Of a stretch of DNA of 38,783 nucleotides, positions 1 to 7,481 are shown in pieces (position 1 is the stretch's first letter; each line of letters begins with the position of its first letter). Source of the stretch: Blautia sp. (GTDB lineage: Bacteria; Bacillota; Clostridia; Lachnospirales; Lachnospiraceae). Under the pieces are notes generated by a model. It did no database searches, was not told where the DNA came from, and worked only from the letters and a program-made list of their open reading frames with translations. Position numbers and translations under genes: made by a program. Location of the stretch: NCBI GenBank assembly GCA_023667395.1, contig JAMPAC010000001.1:769287-808069 (forward strand). Direction: 5' to 3'.

Positions 1-42
1 TGTTCCAAAATCTTTTGTCAGGTCACAAACTGATAATTCCAT
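1..42 (-). CDS. ABC transporter ATP-binding protein, N-terminal 14 codons only
   Basis: The window edge cuts this gene. Reading leftwards from an ATG at 42, the visible residues are MELSVCDLTKDFGT, which match the usual first beta strand of an ABC ATPase (the stretch ending in the aromatic A-loop region). An AGGAGG ribosome site lies just upstream at about 47-52. It follows the membrane protein and sigma-factor genes on the same strand, so it is probably the ATPase of an ABC exporter in that operon. The Walker A motif and everything after it lie outside the window, so the call rests on a short stretch and on context. Confidence 0.6.
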   Translation of the reverse strand, partial: MELSVCDLTKDFGT

Positions 43-244
43 AAAGCCTCCTATTCCAGTTCCGTCTCTTCACTTCAGCGCCCAGATATCAGAAAGGAAA
101 TTCCATCTGCAAAAAACGCAGCTGGATTTTCCTTTCATGTGCCGCCCTTTGGCACATTGCGCTTCCGTTCCGAGACTGTTTTTATTCCAGTTCCCACAAG
201 TGGAAACTTTCTCACTTGTGAGGACTTGTTCCGGTCTCTTCACT
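43..244 (-). other. structured intergenic spacer with repeats and hairpins
   Basis: About 200 bases between the membrane-protein stop and the ABC ATPase start, with no convincing gene. It holds two copies of an intergenic repeat at its ends (53-80 and 184-248) and two hairpins between them. The larger hairpin has 18-base arms at 93-110 and 118-135 with a 7-base loop and two mismatches. The smaller is GTGCC/GGCAC at 139-155. The layout suggests insertion of a small palindromic element between two repeat copies, or an RNA-processing or attenuation site inside the operon. Which of these is correct cannot be told from sequence. Confidence 0.6.
53..80 (-). repeat. intergenic repeat copy 1 (short form)
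   Basis: On the plus strand it reads ATTCCAGTTCC followed by GTCTCTTCACTTCAGC. It matches the two ends of the longer copy at 184-248, as if the central hairpin had been deleted. On the transcribed minus strand it ends directly at the AGGAGG ribosome site of the ABC ATPase gene. Confidence 0.65.
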
Positions 245-248
245 TCAG
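184..248 (-). repeat. intergenic repeat copy 2 (long form with hairpin)
   Basis: On the plus strand the element starts ATTCCAGTTCC, has a central inverted repeat (CACAAGTG and CACTTGTG arms), and ends GGACTTGTTCCGGTCTC then TTCACTTCAGC. In the transcribed direction it begins exactly at the TGA stop of the membrane protein. The same outer sequences flank a different hairpin in the leuB-ilvD gap. Confidence 0.65.
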
Positions 249-1021
249 CACTCCGCATACATCCTCACCGTGGAGCCTGTGGCGGCGGCTGCGAACAGGG
301 CGAAGCCCAGAAGCGCCACGGCAGCCAGCGCTCCCGTACCCGCGTCCAGGATGAATTCCAATACCTCCTCCTGGCGCAGCAGGTAAGACGCTCCCAGAAC
401 CCACGCCGCCATCATCAGGGACAGGGGCAGGGCATTGTCCGAGAACGCCATGCAAAGCAGCGCCGCCGCTCCCAGGAAAAACATGGCGGCGAAAGCGCAG
501 AAATAGAGTTCCAGCAGTTTCCCGTAACGCGGGAACGCGGCCAGACCCGCCAGCAGCACGAATAACGCGTTCGCAAGCATTCCTGCCCACAGACGGACAA
601 AATAGATTCTTGCAGGGGCATATTTGCAGGTTTTCTCCAGCTGAACCAGATTCTCGTCACGGTATTGCAGTTCGCGGATCACATAGGCCAGTATCGGCAC
701 AGGTGACACAGCTGTCATAAGGGAAAACTTCATAGCTTCATCCCCTGTCCCCAGCAGTGAAACAACTACAAAACTCCCCAACAGGAACGCCGCCAGGAGC
801 CAGAAAAACGCCGTGCCCATTGTGGAACAGGAAAATGCCGCTTTCCAGAATCCCGCATCCCGGATGCCCTGCCTTTCCGCGTAATGGGAAACCGCCCTTT
901 TACAGACCGCTTCCACTTCTTCCAGGGGCACTTCAGGAACAGGCGCGTTTCTGATACCAATGACGATCTGTTTCTCCCATTCGGATAACTCTTCAGAATA
1001 CTTATCTGCCTCTCTCATCAT
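245..1021 (-). CDS. multi-pass membrane protein downstream of an ECF sigma factor
   Basis: A 258-residue protein with a soluble, charged N-terminal part (about residues 1-60) followed by roughly six hydrophobic segments: about 70-90, 95-115, 145-165, 170-190, 195-215 and 230-250. I recognise no named family. It overlaps the sigma-factor gene by 20 bases and has a GGAGG site 5 bases ahead of its ATG, so the two are translationally coupled. It is followed by an ABC ATPase. It may be a regulator of the sigma factor or part of an ABC-2 type permease. The soluble N-terminus followed by membrane helices resembles anti-sigma factors in layout only; no zinc-binding anti-sigma motif was seen. Confidence 0.7.
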   Translation of the reverse strand: MMREADKYSEELSEWEKQIVIGIRNAPVPEVPLEEVEAVCKRAVSHYAERQGIRDAGFWKAAFSCSTMGTAFFWLLAAFLLGSFVVVSLLGTGDEAMKFSLMTAVSPVPILAYVIRELQYRDENLVQLEKTCKYAPARIYFVRLWAGMLANALFVLLAGLAAFPRYGKLLELYFCAFAAMFFLGAAALLCMAFSDNALPLSLMMAAWVLGASYLLRQEEVLEFILDAGTGALAAVALLGFALFAAAATGSTVRMYAEC

Positions 1022-1535
1022 ATTCCTCCAATTCTTTCCTCAACTTGTCCAGCGCGTACCGTATCCTTGCTTTCACAGTGGTTTCCAGGGCTTTCGTGAT
1101 CCCGGAGATCTCCCGAATCGTGAAACCGCTGTAAAAACGCAGTATGACGGCCTCTTTCTGGTCCGGCGGCAGATGTGCCAGGGCAGCCTCCACATCGCTT
1201 TTTAAATCCGCTTCGGCAGTCTCCGCACCGCCCGCTGCCATTTCCTCCGAAAGTTCCATACATTCAGGATGCCGGGCAAGGGTACGGTAATAATTTTTCA
1301 AATGATTGGAAGCGATCGTGAACAGCCAGCTTTTAAAGGGCGCCCTGGGCTTATACCGTGAAATGCCCGCCACCATCCTGATAAAGACCTCCTGGGTCAG
1401 GTCTTTCGACTGATGATAGCTGCCCGTGTTCTTATAAAAGTACGCGAAAACAGGCTGGTAATAGCTGCTTATTAAGTTGTTCAGCGCATTTTCATCTCCT
1501 CGCTGTGCGCTTTTCACCAATTCAGTTTCCTGCAC
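1002..1535 (-). CDS. ECF-type RNA polymerase sigma-70 factor
   Basis: An RNA polymerase sigma subunit of the small two-domain type. The N-terminal half carries region 2 (core binding and -10 recognition, with DLTQEVFIRM and a WLFTIASNHLKNYYR stretch). The C-terminal half carries region 4 (LPPDQKEAVILRFYSGFTIREIS, a helix-turn-helix for the -35 element). I prefer a GTG start at 1535 because a GGAGG site lies 5 bases upstream. An ATG at 1547 is possible but has no clear ribosome site. It is the first gene of an operon with the overlapping membrane protein and an ABC ATPase, an arrangement typical of envelope-stress or peptide-resistance responses. What it senses is unknown. Confidence 0.85.
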   Translation of the reverse strand: MQETELVKSAQRGDENALNNLISSYYQPVFAYFYKNTGSYHQSKDLTQEVFIRMVAGISRYKPRAPFKSWLFTIASNHLKNYYRTLARHPECMELSEEMAAGGAETAEADLKSDVEAALAHLPPDQKEAVILRFYSGFTIREISGITKALETTVKARIRYALDKLRKELEEYDERGR

Positions 1536-1666
1536 TTCAGCCTCCATGACGCCGCACCGCCGCTTCTTAAATGTCTGCGTCTCTATAGTATAAAACACCG
1601 GATGTACTCAAAAAGATATAATCATGGGAAATTTGAACAGAATATACAGATCAAATAATTAAGACA

Positions 1667-1705
1667 TCTCCCCCGCTTTGCCCTTAAGGCATTCCGCAGG
1701 GGAGA
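1667..1705 (-). other. inverted repeat between mscS and the sigma-factor gene
   Basis: Ten-base arms TCTCCCCCGC (1667-1676) and GCAGGGGAGA (1696-1705) pair with one wobble, and a second small stem (GCC/GGC) lies in the loop. No T-run follows on the minus strand, so it is a poor intrinsic terminator. It could be part of the leader or control region of the sigma-factor operon. Confidence 0.4.
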
Positions 1706-1770
1706 GAATTGATATGCAACTTGATTCATTTCAATGCAGTTACGTTTCCACTTGAAAACAAAGACGCCTC

Positions 1771-2673
1771 TTATTCGCTCTTCACATGCACATCCAGCTG
1801 GTTATAAGGAATCTCAATGCCCGCCTCGTCCAGCGCCAGCTTGCAGTTCTCCGTGACGCGCCACTTTCCGCTCCAGAAATCCTCCTGGGCGAACCAGCAG
1901 CGGACGCCCAGGACAACGGCCGATTCCGCCAGTTCGTCCACGAATACCAGCCTGTCCCTGTCCTTGACCGTCTTCTCATCCTCCTCCAGTACCTGCTGCA
2001 GCACTTCCTTCGCCTTTTTTAAGTCTGCCCGGTAGGAGATACCCACCCTGATATCCATTCTGCGGTGGGGTTCCGCGGACACATTGACCAGGCTGTTATT
2101 TGCCAGATTGCCGTTTGGCAGGATGACGGCCTGATTGTCAAAGGTCAGCAGCTTGGTGTAAAAAATCTGGATTTCCGTGACGGTTCCCTCCTTGCCGGAG
2201 GAGTCCTCCCTGATATAGTCCCCCACCTTAAAAGGCTTTAAGATCAGGATCAGCACGCCGCCCGCCAGGTTGGAAAGGCTTCCCTGCACCGCCAGGCCGA
2301 TGGCCACGCCTGCAGAACCGAGCACCGCCACGATGCTGGCCGCGTCCAGCCCGAAAGAGGACGCGATGGTCAACGCCAGCATCACATACATCGCCGCTTT
2401 CACAAAGGAATCCACAAACTGGATGGCTCCCACCTCCACATTCGCTCGCTTCATGGATTTTTTGACAATGCTGCGTACCAGCTTGATCAGCTGCACGCCG
2501 ATCAGGAATACCACCACCGCAAGCAGTACCCTGATCCCCAGATTCAGCGCCTTTTCAGGAAGAGCCGACAGATAAGACTTCAACACGCCCGGCTTCATCA
2601 GTTCTTCCATTTCTTCTATGATTTCCACATTCTCCGCCTGCGCAGCCGCCGCAAGTCCCAGAACATATTTCAT
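1771..2673 (-). CDS. small-conductance mechanosensitive channel, MscS family
   Basis: A 300-residue MscS-type channel that opens under membrane tension to release solutes during osmotic downshock. Three hydrophobic segments occupy about residues 38-65, 85-110 and 115-155. The pore-lining helix region GSAGVAIGLAVQGSLSNLAG is intact, followed by the beta domain (PFKVGDYI) and a C-terminal alpha/beta domain ending in a polar tail. I place the start at the ATG at 2673 because GGAGG sits 6 bases upstream; a GTG further upstream would bury that site. Length and motifs fit a full MscS. It appears monocistronic, with intergenic gaps on both sides. Confidence 0.92.
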   Translation of the reverse strand: MKYVLGLAAAAQAENVEIIEEMEELMKPGVLKSYLSALPEKALNLGIRVLLAVVVFLIGVQLIKLVRSIVKKSMKRANVEVGAIQFVDSFVKAAMYVMLALTIASSFGLDAASIVAVLGSAGVAIGLAVQGSLSNLAGGVLILILKPFKVGDYIREDSSGKEGTVTEIQIFYTKLLTFDNQAVILPNGNLANNSLVNVSAEPHRRMDIRVGISYRADLKKAKEVLQQVLEEDEKTVKDRDRLVFVDELAESAVVLGVRCWFAQEDFWSGKWRVTENCKLALDEAGIEIPYNQLDVHVKSE

Positions 2674-2901
2674 CCCAACCTCCACGATCCCGCTTCACGG
2701 GATCCGCCTTGTCGTATCTGAAGCTTTCGCTGCCGCGCCCTTTACCTGTTCCGTTTTCACAGTTTATGCTTTTGGGGCAGCAGTTAGGAACTGCCCATTC
2801 ATAATTTGTGCATTTGACTTGTCTAAATCCGCGCAGTCTGCGTTGTCATCTGCACAAGTTGTTTTCGGACAGTTCCTTATTTCTGTGATGGGAGCCGCTC
2901 T
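2674..2901 (-). other. non-coding spacer with hairpins between glgB and mscS
   Basis: No credible gene. A 7-base stem with a 5-base loop (GATCCCG/CGGGATC, 2686-2704) stands just upstream of the mscS ribosome site. Further in, GGAACTG-type and CAGTTCC-type arms face each other across about 90 bases, with a local GCAGTT-AGG-AACTGC hairpin. It may contain the mscS promoter and an RNA structure. I could not match it to a known riboswitch or small RNA. Confidence 0.45.
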
Positions 2902-5436
2902 CTATGCTGTCTCCGCATCCCTGACGGTTTTTTTGCCTTTTGCAGGGCCTGATTTTGCTGCGGTTCCCGATTTCGCGGATCCTGCTTTCTTTCGGGGCTT
3001 CTTTTTTGCAGTTTCCGCTTTCTTTGCAGGCTCCGCTTTCCCTGCGGTTTCCGCTTCCTTTGCAGACACCACTTTCCCTGCGGTTTCCGCTTTCTTCGAA
3101 GACAATTTTTCTGTCTTTGTTCCCTCCGCATTCGCGGCCGCCACTTTCTTCGCGTTCCCCGCTTTCTTCTCCGCTTTCCTTACAGGCACGTTCTCCCGGA
3201 TCCGTCTCTCGATCTCTTTCTCCAGTTCCTCCTCCGTAAAAGGAATGAACTCCAGGATGCTCAGGGAAAGGGGCGCAAGCTTTACGGTGATGGACTGATA
3301 CCTGCCGTCATGCTCCCTCGGCTTCGTCTTCTTTACCCTGCCGTTCACCTCGCCGGAGCCGCCGTACTTCTCATCATCTGTATTCAGGATCTCCTTATAT
3401 TTCCCCTCATAAGGCACACCCGTGGTAATCTCCTGGGGGATGCCCGCGAAGTTTGCCACCACAACCAATATCTGCTCAGGATCCTTTCCCCGCCTCGCAT
3501 AAGTCAGGTAGCAGTCCTGGGCGGACACATGGTTGATCCATTCAAACCCTTCCAGGCTGTCGTCCAGCACGGAAAGTTCCGGCCTTGTCCGGTACAGGTG
3601 GTTCAGGTCGCTGACCAGCCTGGAAATCCCCGCATGGGCATCCACCTTGCGCAGTTCCCACTGCACGGTGCGACCCTCGTTCCACTCGTCAAACTCTCCC
3701 AGATCCTGTCCCATAAAAAGCAGTTTCTTGCCGGGATGGGTCATCATATAACCGTAAGTGAGCCGCAGGTTTGCGAATTTCTGCTCCATATCCCCGGGCA
3801 TTTTCCCCAGCATGGTAGCCTTGCCGTGAACCACCTCGTCATGGGAGAATACCAGCATGAATTTCTCCGAATAAGCGTAGATCATGCTGAAGGTCAGTTC
3901 CCCGTGATGATGGCTCCTGAAATAAGGATCGTACTTGATATACTGCAGGTAATCGTTCATAAAGCCCATGTTCCATTTCAGGTCAAAGCCCAGCCCGTTG
4001 TCCTCCACATCCCCCGTGATCTTGGGGAACGCGGTGCTCTCCTCCGCAATGCTCAGCACGCCGGGATTGCGCTTTTTCAGGATGGAATTGAGATGCTTGA
4101 TCATCTCGATGGCTTCCAGATTCTCATGGCCGCCGTAAATATTTGCCACCCACTCGCCGTCGTTCTTGCCGTAATCCAGATACAGCATGCTTGCCACCGC
4201 GTCCATCCTGATACCGTCCGCGTGGTATTTTTCCACCCAGAACAGCGCGTTTGCGATCAGATAGTTGGATACCTGGGGACGGCCGTAATTGTAGATCAGG
4301 GTGCCCCAGTGAGGGTGGAATCCCTGCCTGGGATCCAGATGCTCATAGAGGCAGGTTCCGTCGAAATTGGACATTCCATAGGTATCTCTGGGGAAATGCG
4401 CAGGCACCCAGTCCAGGATCACGCCGATCCCCGCCTTGTGCAGTTCATTCACAAAGCACATGAAATCCTCCGGCGTGCCGTACCGCGCGGTGGGGGCGTA
4501 ATAACCGATCACCTGGTATCCCCAGGAAGCGTCCAGGGGATGCTCCATCACGGGCATCAGTTCCACATGGGTATATCCCATTTCTTTCACATAGTCGATG
4601 ACCTTTGGCGCGATCTCCCGGTAGTTGGCAAAATCTTTTCCCAGCTTCGCCCGGACAAAGGAGCCCAGATACATTTCGTAGACGCTGACCGGGGCGTTCC
4701 CTTTCTGGAACTGCTCCCTCCTTTTCAGGAATGCGGCGTCCTCCCATTGGAAGCCGCTGATGTCCGTCACCACCGACGCCGTGTCGGGGCGAAGCTGCGC
4801 TGCGTTTCCGTAAGGGTCGGCTTTCAGGTAGGTCAGGCCACTCTGTAACTTAAACTCAAATTTATAATTGTCTCCCACTTTCGCGTCAGGGAGGAATATT
4901 TCAAAGATGCCGGAATCTTCCAGCCTGCGCATCTGGTTCGTCCTGCCGTCCCAGTTGTTGAAATCCCCCACCACGCTGGCACGCAGCACATTGGGCGCCC
5001 AGACCGCGAAATAAACTCCTTTCACGCCGTCCAGTTCCATGGGATGCGCACCCAGCTTTTCATAGATGGTATAATGGATGCCATTGGAAAATTTATCCAT
5101 ATCGTTTCTGGTGATCTGGGACGCGAAACGGTAGGGATCCCCATGGACTGTTTCCATCCCTGCGTTGTCCGTCACCAGGTAATGGTACTCTTTCAGATTT
5201 TTCTCCGGGATCAATATGGCAAAATAGCCGCCCTCATCCGCCGCTTCCATGGGCACGGCGCGGCCTGTTTTCTCCAGGACCACCGACGCCTTTACCGCCC
5301 CCGGAAAATAGGCCTGTATCAGGGTCTGTGTTCCCGACTTGTGGGGTCCCAGCAGGGCATGGGGATTGTCGCTCTCGGAATAAGTGATCTCCTCAATTCC
5401 CGCCCAGTTCATCAGCTTATAAATCTTATTGGTCAT
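2902..5436 (-). CDS. glgB: 1,4-alpha-glucan (glycogen) branching enzyme with Lys/Ala-rich tail
   Basis: Makes alpha-1,6 branches in glycogen by cutting and transferring alpha-1,4 chains. After an N-terminal segment comes a CBM48-like domain (about residues 125-225, containing VWAPNV and DFNNWDG), then the GH13 barrel. Catalytic residues visible are D412 in GIRMDAVASM, E465 in IAEEST and the Asp of FSHDEVVHG near 535. The start ATG at 5436 has an AAAGGA site upstream. The protein is 844 residues, longer than most family members, because the last roughly 90 residues (about 754-844) are a low-complexity Lys/Ala/Glu/Thr tail with repeated KAETAGK-like units, similar in composition to histone H1-like tails. 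It may share a transcript with the DUF1015 gene 74 bases upstream. Confidence 0.95.
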   Translation of the reverse strand: MTNKIYKLMNWAGIEEITYSESDNPHALLGPHKSGTQTLIQAYFPGAVKASVVLEKTGRAVPMEAADEGGYFAILIPEKNLKEYHYLVTDNAGMETVHGDPYRFASQITRNDMDKFSNGIHYTIYEKLGAHPMELDGVKGVYFAVWAPNVLRASVVGDFNNWDGRTNQMRRLEDSGIFEIFLPDAKVGDNYKFEFKLQSGLTYLKADPYGNAAQLRPDTASVVTDISGFQWEDAAFLKRREQFQKGNAPVSVYEMYLGSFVRAKLGKDFANYREIAPKVIDYVKEMGYTHVELMPVMEHPLDASWGYQVIGYYAPTARYGTPEDFMCFVNELHKAGIGVILDWVPAHFPRDTYGMSNFDGTCLYEHLDPRQGFHPHWGTLIYNYGRPQVSNYLIANALFWVEKYHADGIRMDAVASMLYLDYGKNDGEWVANIYGGHENLEAIEMIKHLNSILKKRNPGVLSIAEESTAFPKITGDVEDNGLGFDLKWNMGFMNDYLQYIKYDPYFRSHHHGELTFSMIYAYSEKFMLVFSHDEVVHGKATMLGKMPGDMEQKFANLRLTYGYMMTHPGKKLLFMGQDLGEFDEWNEGRTVQWELRKVDAHAGISRLVSDLNHLYRTRPELSVLDDSLEGFEWINHVSAQDCYLTYARRGKDPEQILVVVANFAGIPQEITTGVPYEGKYKEILNTDDEKYGGSGEVNGRVKKTKPREHDGRYQSITVKLAPLSLSILEFIPFTEEELEKEIERRIRENVPVRKAEKKAGNAKKVAAANAEGTKTEKLSSKKAETAGKVVSAKEAETAGKAEPAKKAETAKKKPRKKAGSAKSGTAAKSGPAKGKKTVRDAETA
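3015..3105 (-). repeat. imperfect tandem repeat encoding the glgB tail
   Basis: On the plus strand the stretch CTTTCCCTGCGGTTTCCGCT recurs about 45 bases apart, with a partial third unit. The repeats encode the KAETAGK-type units of the branching-enzyme tail and could change copy number by slippage or recombination. Confidence 0.6.
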
Positions 5437-5510
5437 ATCTGTCTTCCTTTCTTTTTTATAAAAGTGTTCCCATTATACGATCATAACAAAATCTCCCTTT
5501 TTCACCATTT

Positions 5511-6746
5511 TCACAATGTATGCAGGAACAGTCCGCTCCTGAGTTTCGGTTCAAACCAGGTGGATTTTGGGGGCATCAGCCTGCCCGCGTCGGCCACCGC
5601 GAACAGTTCCCCGATGGAGGTGGGATACATGGAAAACGCCGCTTTCATATCGGTATGCACCCTTCTCTCCAACTCCTCCAGTCCCCGGATGCCGCCCACA
5701 AAATCAATGCGTTTGTCCGTCTTGGGATCATGGATTCCCAGCACAGGCTCCAGAAGATGGTTCTGCAATAACGATACATCCAGTCCCTCCACTGCGTCAT
5801 CCGAAAGGATATGCTCCCTGGCGGTAAGGCAGTACCACTGATCCTCCAGATACATGCCGAACTCGCCCTTTCTGCCGGGGTGGAAAGGCTCCGTGCCTTT
5901 TGCCTCCACCTGGAAATCCTGCCCGATCCTCTCCAGGAATCCGGCCGCGTCATATCCGTTCAGATCCCGCACCACACGGTTATAATCCATAATGCGCAGT
6001 TCCTCGTCAGGGAACAGTACGGAAAGGAAATAGTTGAATTCCTCCTCTCCCGTGTAACCGGGATTTTCTTCCCTTCTCTTTAGCCCCACCTTCACGGCGG
6101 AGGCGCAGCGGTGGTGTCCGTCGGCAATGTACACCGCAGGGATCCCGGCAAACTCCTCACGGATATCCGCAATCTTTTTATCGTTGCTGATGACCCAGAC
6201 CCTGTGCCCGATACCGTCCTCGGAGGTAAAATCATACATCGGCTGTTCCGCCTTTGCCTCCGCAATGATATCCTGCAGCACGCTGCTGGAGCGGTATGCC
6301 AAGAAAATGGGACCTGTCTGCATGTTGCAGACGTCCACATGGCGGATGCGGTCCTGCTCCTTATCCGCCCTGGTATTTTCATGCTTCTTGATCACATTGT
6401 TCCGGTAGTCGTCGATGGAGGCGCAGGCCACGATCCCGGTCTGGCTCCTGCCATCCATGATCTGCTCATAGATATAGTAACAGGGCTTTTCCTCATGGAC
6501 AAATTTTCCCTCCGCTATCCTGTCCCGGAGCAGCTTCGCCGCCCTCTCGTAAACCTCCGGCGCGTAGGTGTCCACCTCCGGCCCGAAGCCCGTCTCCGCC
6601 CTGTCGATGGCAAGGAAAGAGTCTGGATTGGCCGCCACCACTGCGCAGGCCTCCTGCCTGTTGTAGACGTCATAGGGCAACGCCGCGATTTTTACCTCCA
6701 GTCCGGGAGCCGGACGGTAGGCGGAAAAAGGTCTGATCTCTGCCAT
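5511..6746 (-). CDS. DUF1015 family protein
   Basis: A 411-residue protein of the DUF1015 family, starting MAEIRPFSAYRP, which is the characteristic opening of that family. Other conserved stretches are ALPYDVYN near the N-terminus, a central YIADGHHRCASA motif (about residue 210) resembling the ParB/sulfiredoxin-like nucleotide or phosphate-binding loop, and a C-terminal part with LPPKSTWFEPKL-like sequence (here MPPKSTWFEPKL). No biochemical role is established that I know of; family members often sit near serine-synthesis genes, and serA/serC are nearby here. The start at 6746 is set by GGGAGG 9 bases upstream, although the frame stays open further. A recombinase remnant lies just upstream. 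Confidence 0.9.
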   Translation of the reverse strand: MAEIRPFSAYRPAPGLEVKIAALPYDVYNRQEACAVVAANPDSFLAIDRAETGFGPEVDTYAPEVYERAAKLLRDRIAEGKFVHEEKPCYYIYEQIMDGRSQTGIVACASIDDYRNNVIKKHENTRADKEQDRIRHVDVCNMQTGPIFLAYRSSSVLQDIIAEAKAEQPMYDFTSEDGIGHRVWVISNDKKIADIREEFAGIPAVYIADGHHRCASAVKVGLKRREENPGYTGEEEFNYFLSVLFPDEELRIMDYNRVVRDLNGYDAAGFLERIGQDFQVEAKGTEPFHPGRKGEFGMYLEDQWYCLTAREHILSDDAVEGLDVSLLQNHLLEPVLGIHDPKTDKRIDFVGGIRGLEELERRVHTDMKAAFSMYPTSIGELFAVADAGRLMPPKSTWFEPKLRSGLFLHTL

Positions 6747-6852
6747 AAAATATTCCTCCCTGTTCTCTCTTGGAAAACCCCAAACCCCATAAATAAAGGT
6801 TTTCTCATTACTTTTATTAGTATACGCGCCTGCCTGAACCTTGTAAAGTCCA

Positions 6853-6969
6853 TTTATCAATCTTACTACCGTTGCTGGCGTGTCTGATAAAATCATAAAG
6901 GAGATCGCAGGACACAAGGGACAAGGCGTAACGGAAACGGTGTATACTCACTTTGAGACTTTGAGATAG
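6853..6969 (+). pseudogene. C-terminal remnant of a tyrosine recombinase/integrase
   Basis: Reading on the plus strand, the last 38 codons before a TAG at 6967 give AGVSDKIIKEIAGHKGQG then VTETVYTHFETLR. This is the usual C-terminal box of phage or transposon integrases, with the GH of box II and the catalytic Tyr in VYTH. The catalytic Arg and everything upstream are missing, and no start codon or ribosome site is present. It is a scar of an integrated element next to the first type I toxin locus. Confidence 0.75.
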
Positions 6970-7021
6970 AAGAACTTTGAGACACGATCAACAAAATATA
7001 ATCTAAAGCAATTCTTTACTC

Positions 7022-7050
7022 TTGCACTCTCCGCCTACTTATGGTATATT
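7022..7050 (+). promoter_or_regulatory. promoter of antisense RNA, type I locus 1
   Basis: TTGCAC at 7022-7027 and TATATT at 7045-7050 with a 17-base spacer, a near-consensus sigma-A promoter. It has the same hexamers and spacing as the promoter at 19477-19505 of the third locus. Confidence 0.8.
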
Positions 7051-7056
7051 ATAGGC

Positions 7057-7150
7057 ATAAAAGACAACCGCCCACAAGGTGGGTTGACCGATTAAAGAGA
7101 TAGAAATTCCACCCCGTAACCTGCCAAAGTTTTAAGGGTGGGTTTTCTAT
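7057..7150 (+). ncRNA. predicted antisense antitoxin RNA, type I locus 1
   Basis: A roughly 90-base transcript is predicted from the promoter at 7022-7050. It begins with a CCCAC-AAG-GTGGG hairpin (about 7070-7082) and ends at a CCACCC/GGGTGG stem (7109-7114 with 7136-7141) followed by GTTTTC. It is convergent with the toxin mRNA and stops close to the toxin stop codon. Short stretches (GCCCAC and AGAGAT) are complementary to the 5' leader of the toxin mRNA, as in Fst/RNAII systems. No coding capacity is evident. The terminator is weaker than those of the other two loci. Confidence 0.6.
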
Positions 7151-7155
7151 GTAGC

Positions 7156-7245
7156 TTACTTACAGAACGTAAAAACGAATGTAAATAATGCCAAAAGGAA
7201 TAGACCAAAGGTCATTAAATCCTTAAAATCAAAATGATTTTTCAT
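7156..7245 (-). CDS. holin-like type I toxin, locus 1
   Basis: A 29-residue peptide, MKNHFDFKDLMTFGLFLLAL then FTFVFTFCK, with one hydrophobic membrane-spanning segment. It resembles the Hol-Tox/Fst class of membrane toxins that depolarise the cell when over-produced. A GGGGGTGATGC ribosome site precedes the ATG at 7245, matching the GGAGGGTGATGC site of the third locus; a second ATG two codons earlier is less well spaced. A convergent antisense RNA is predicted downstream. The C-terminus lacks the Lys-rich tail of the other two toxins, so this copy may be divergent or weakened. Confidence 0.6.
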   Translation of the reverse strand: MKNHFDFKDLMTFGLFLLALFTFVFTFCK

Positions 7246-7311
7246 AGGCATCACCCCCATTCTTTCAAAAATGAGAGATCAGCCCACCCTGCAACACGAT
7301 TGTCATGTTAT

Positions 7312-7340
7312 ATTTTATCATATTTTCTTTTATCCCACAA
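7312..7340 (-). promoter_or_regulatory. promoter of toxin mRNA, type I locus 1
   Basis: On the minus strand, TTGTGG (7340-7335) and TAAAAT (7317-7312) are separated by 17 bases. Transcription would start near 7305 and give a leader of about 60 bases before the toxin ATG. Confidence 0.65.
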
Positions 7341-7427
7341 TCTGTTTATGTGCCTTCCCTAGTATCATTTTATCAAAATAAACTATACACAACAAGCGTC
7401 AGGTGCTAAAATTATGAAAAAGATGGT

Positions 7428-7481
7428 GAGGGGGACGGGCTGATGGAGGATTATGGCTATGGGGACGCCGCCGTCCCCCTC
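7428..7481 (+). other. long inverted repeat with two competing stems
   Basis: GAGGGGGACGG (7428-7438) pairs perfectly over 11 bases with CCGTCCCCCTC (7471-7481). A second GGGGACG at 7461-7467 can pair instead with CGTCCCC at 7472-7478, and TTATGGC (7451-7457) with GCCATAA (about 7482-7488). The structures are mutually exclusive. The site lies about 50 bases upstream of the small gene at 7538 and is not followed by a T-run. Confidence 0.5.

Noticed and set aside
1667-1705. Intrinsic terminator for mscS
   Set aside because: The stem is good but neither side has a run of T residues in the direction needed.
2618-3298. A 226-codon Phe/Ala/Ser-rich plus-strand frame over the mscS-glgB gap
   Set aside because: It is the complement of the Lys/Ala tail of glgB; the hydrophobic look comes from the reversed repeat.
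3310-4848. A 512-codon open frame on the plus strand opposite glgB
   Set aside because: Mirror of the glgB coding bias; no start signal or family similarity.
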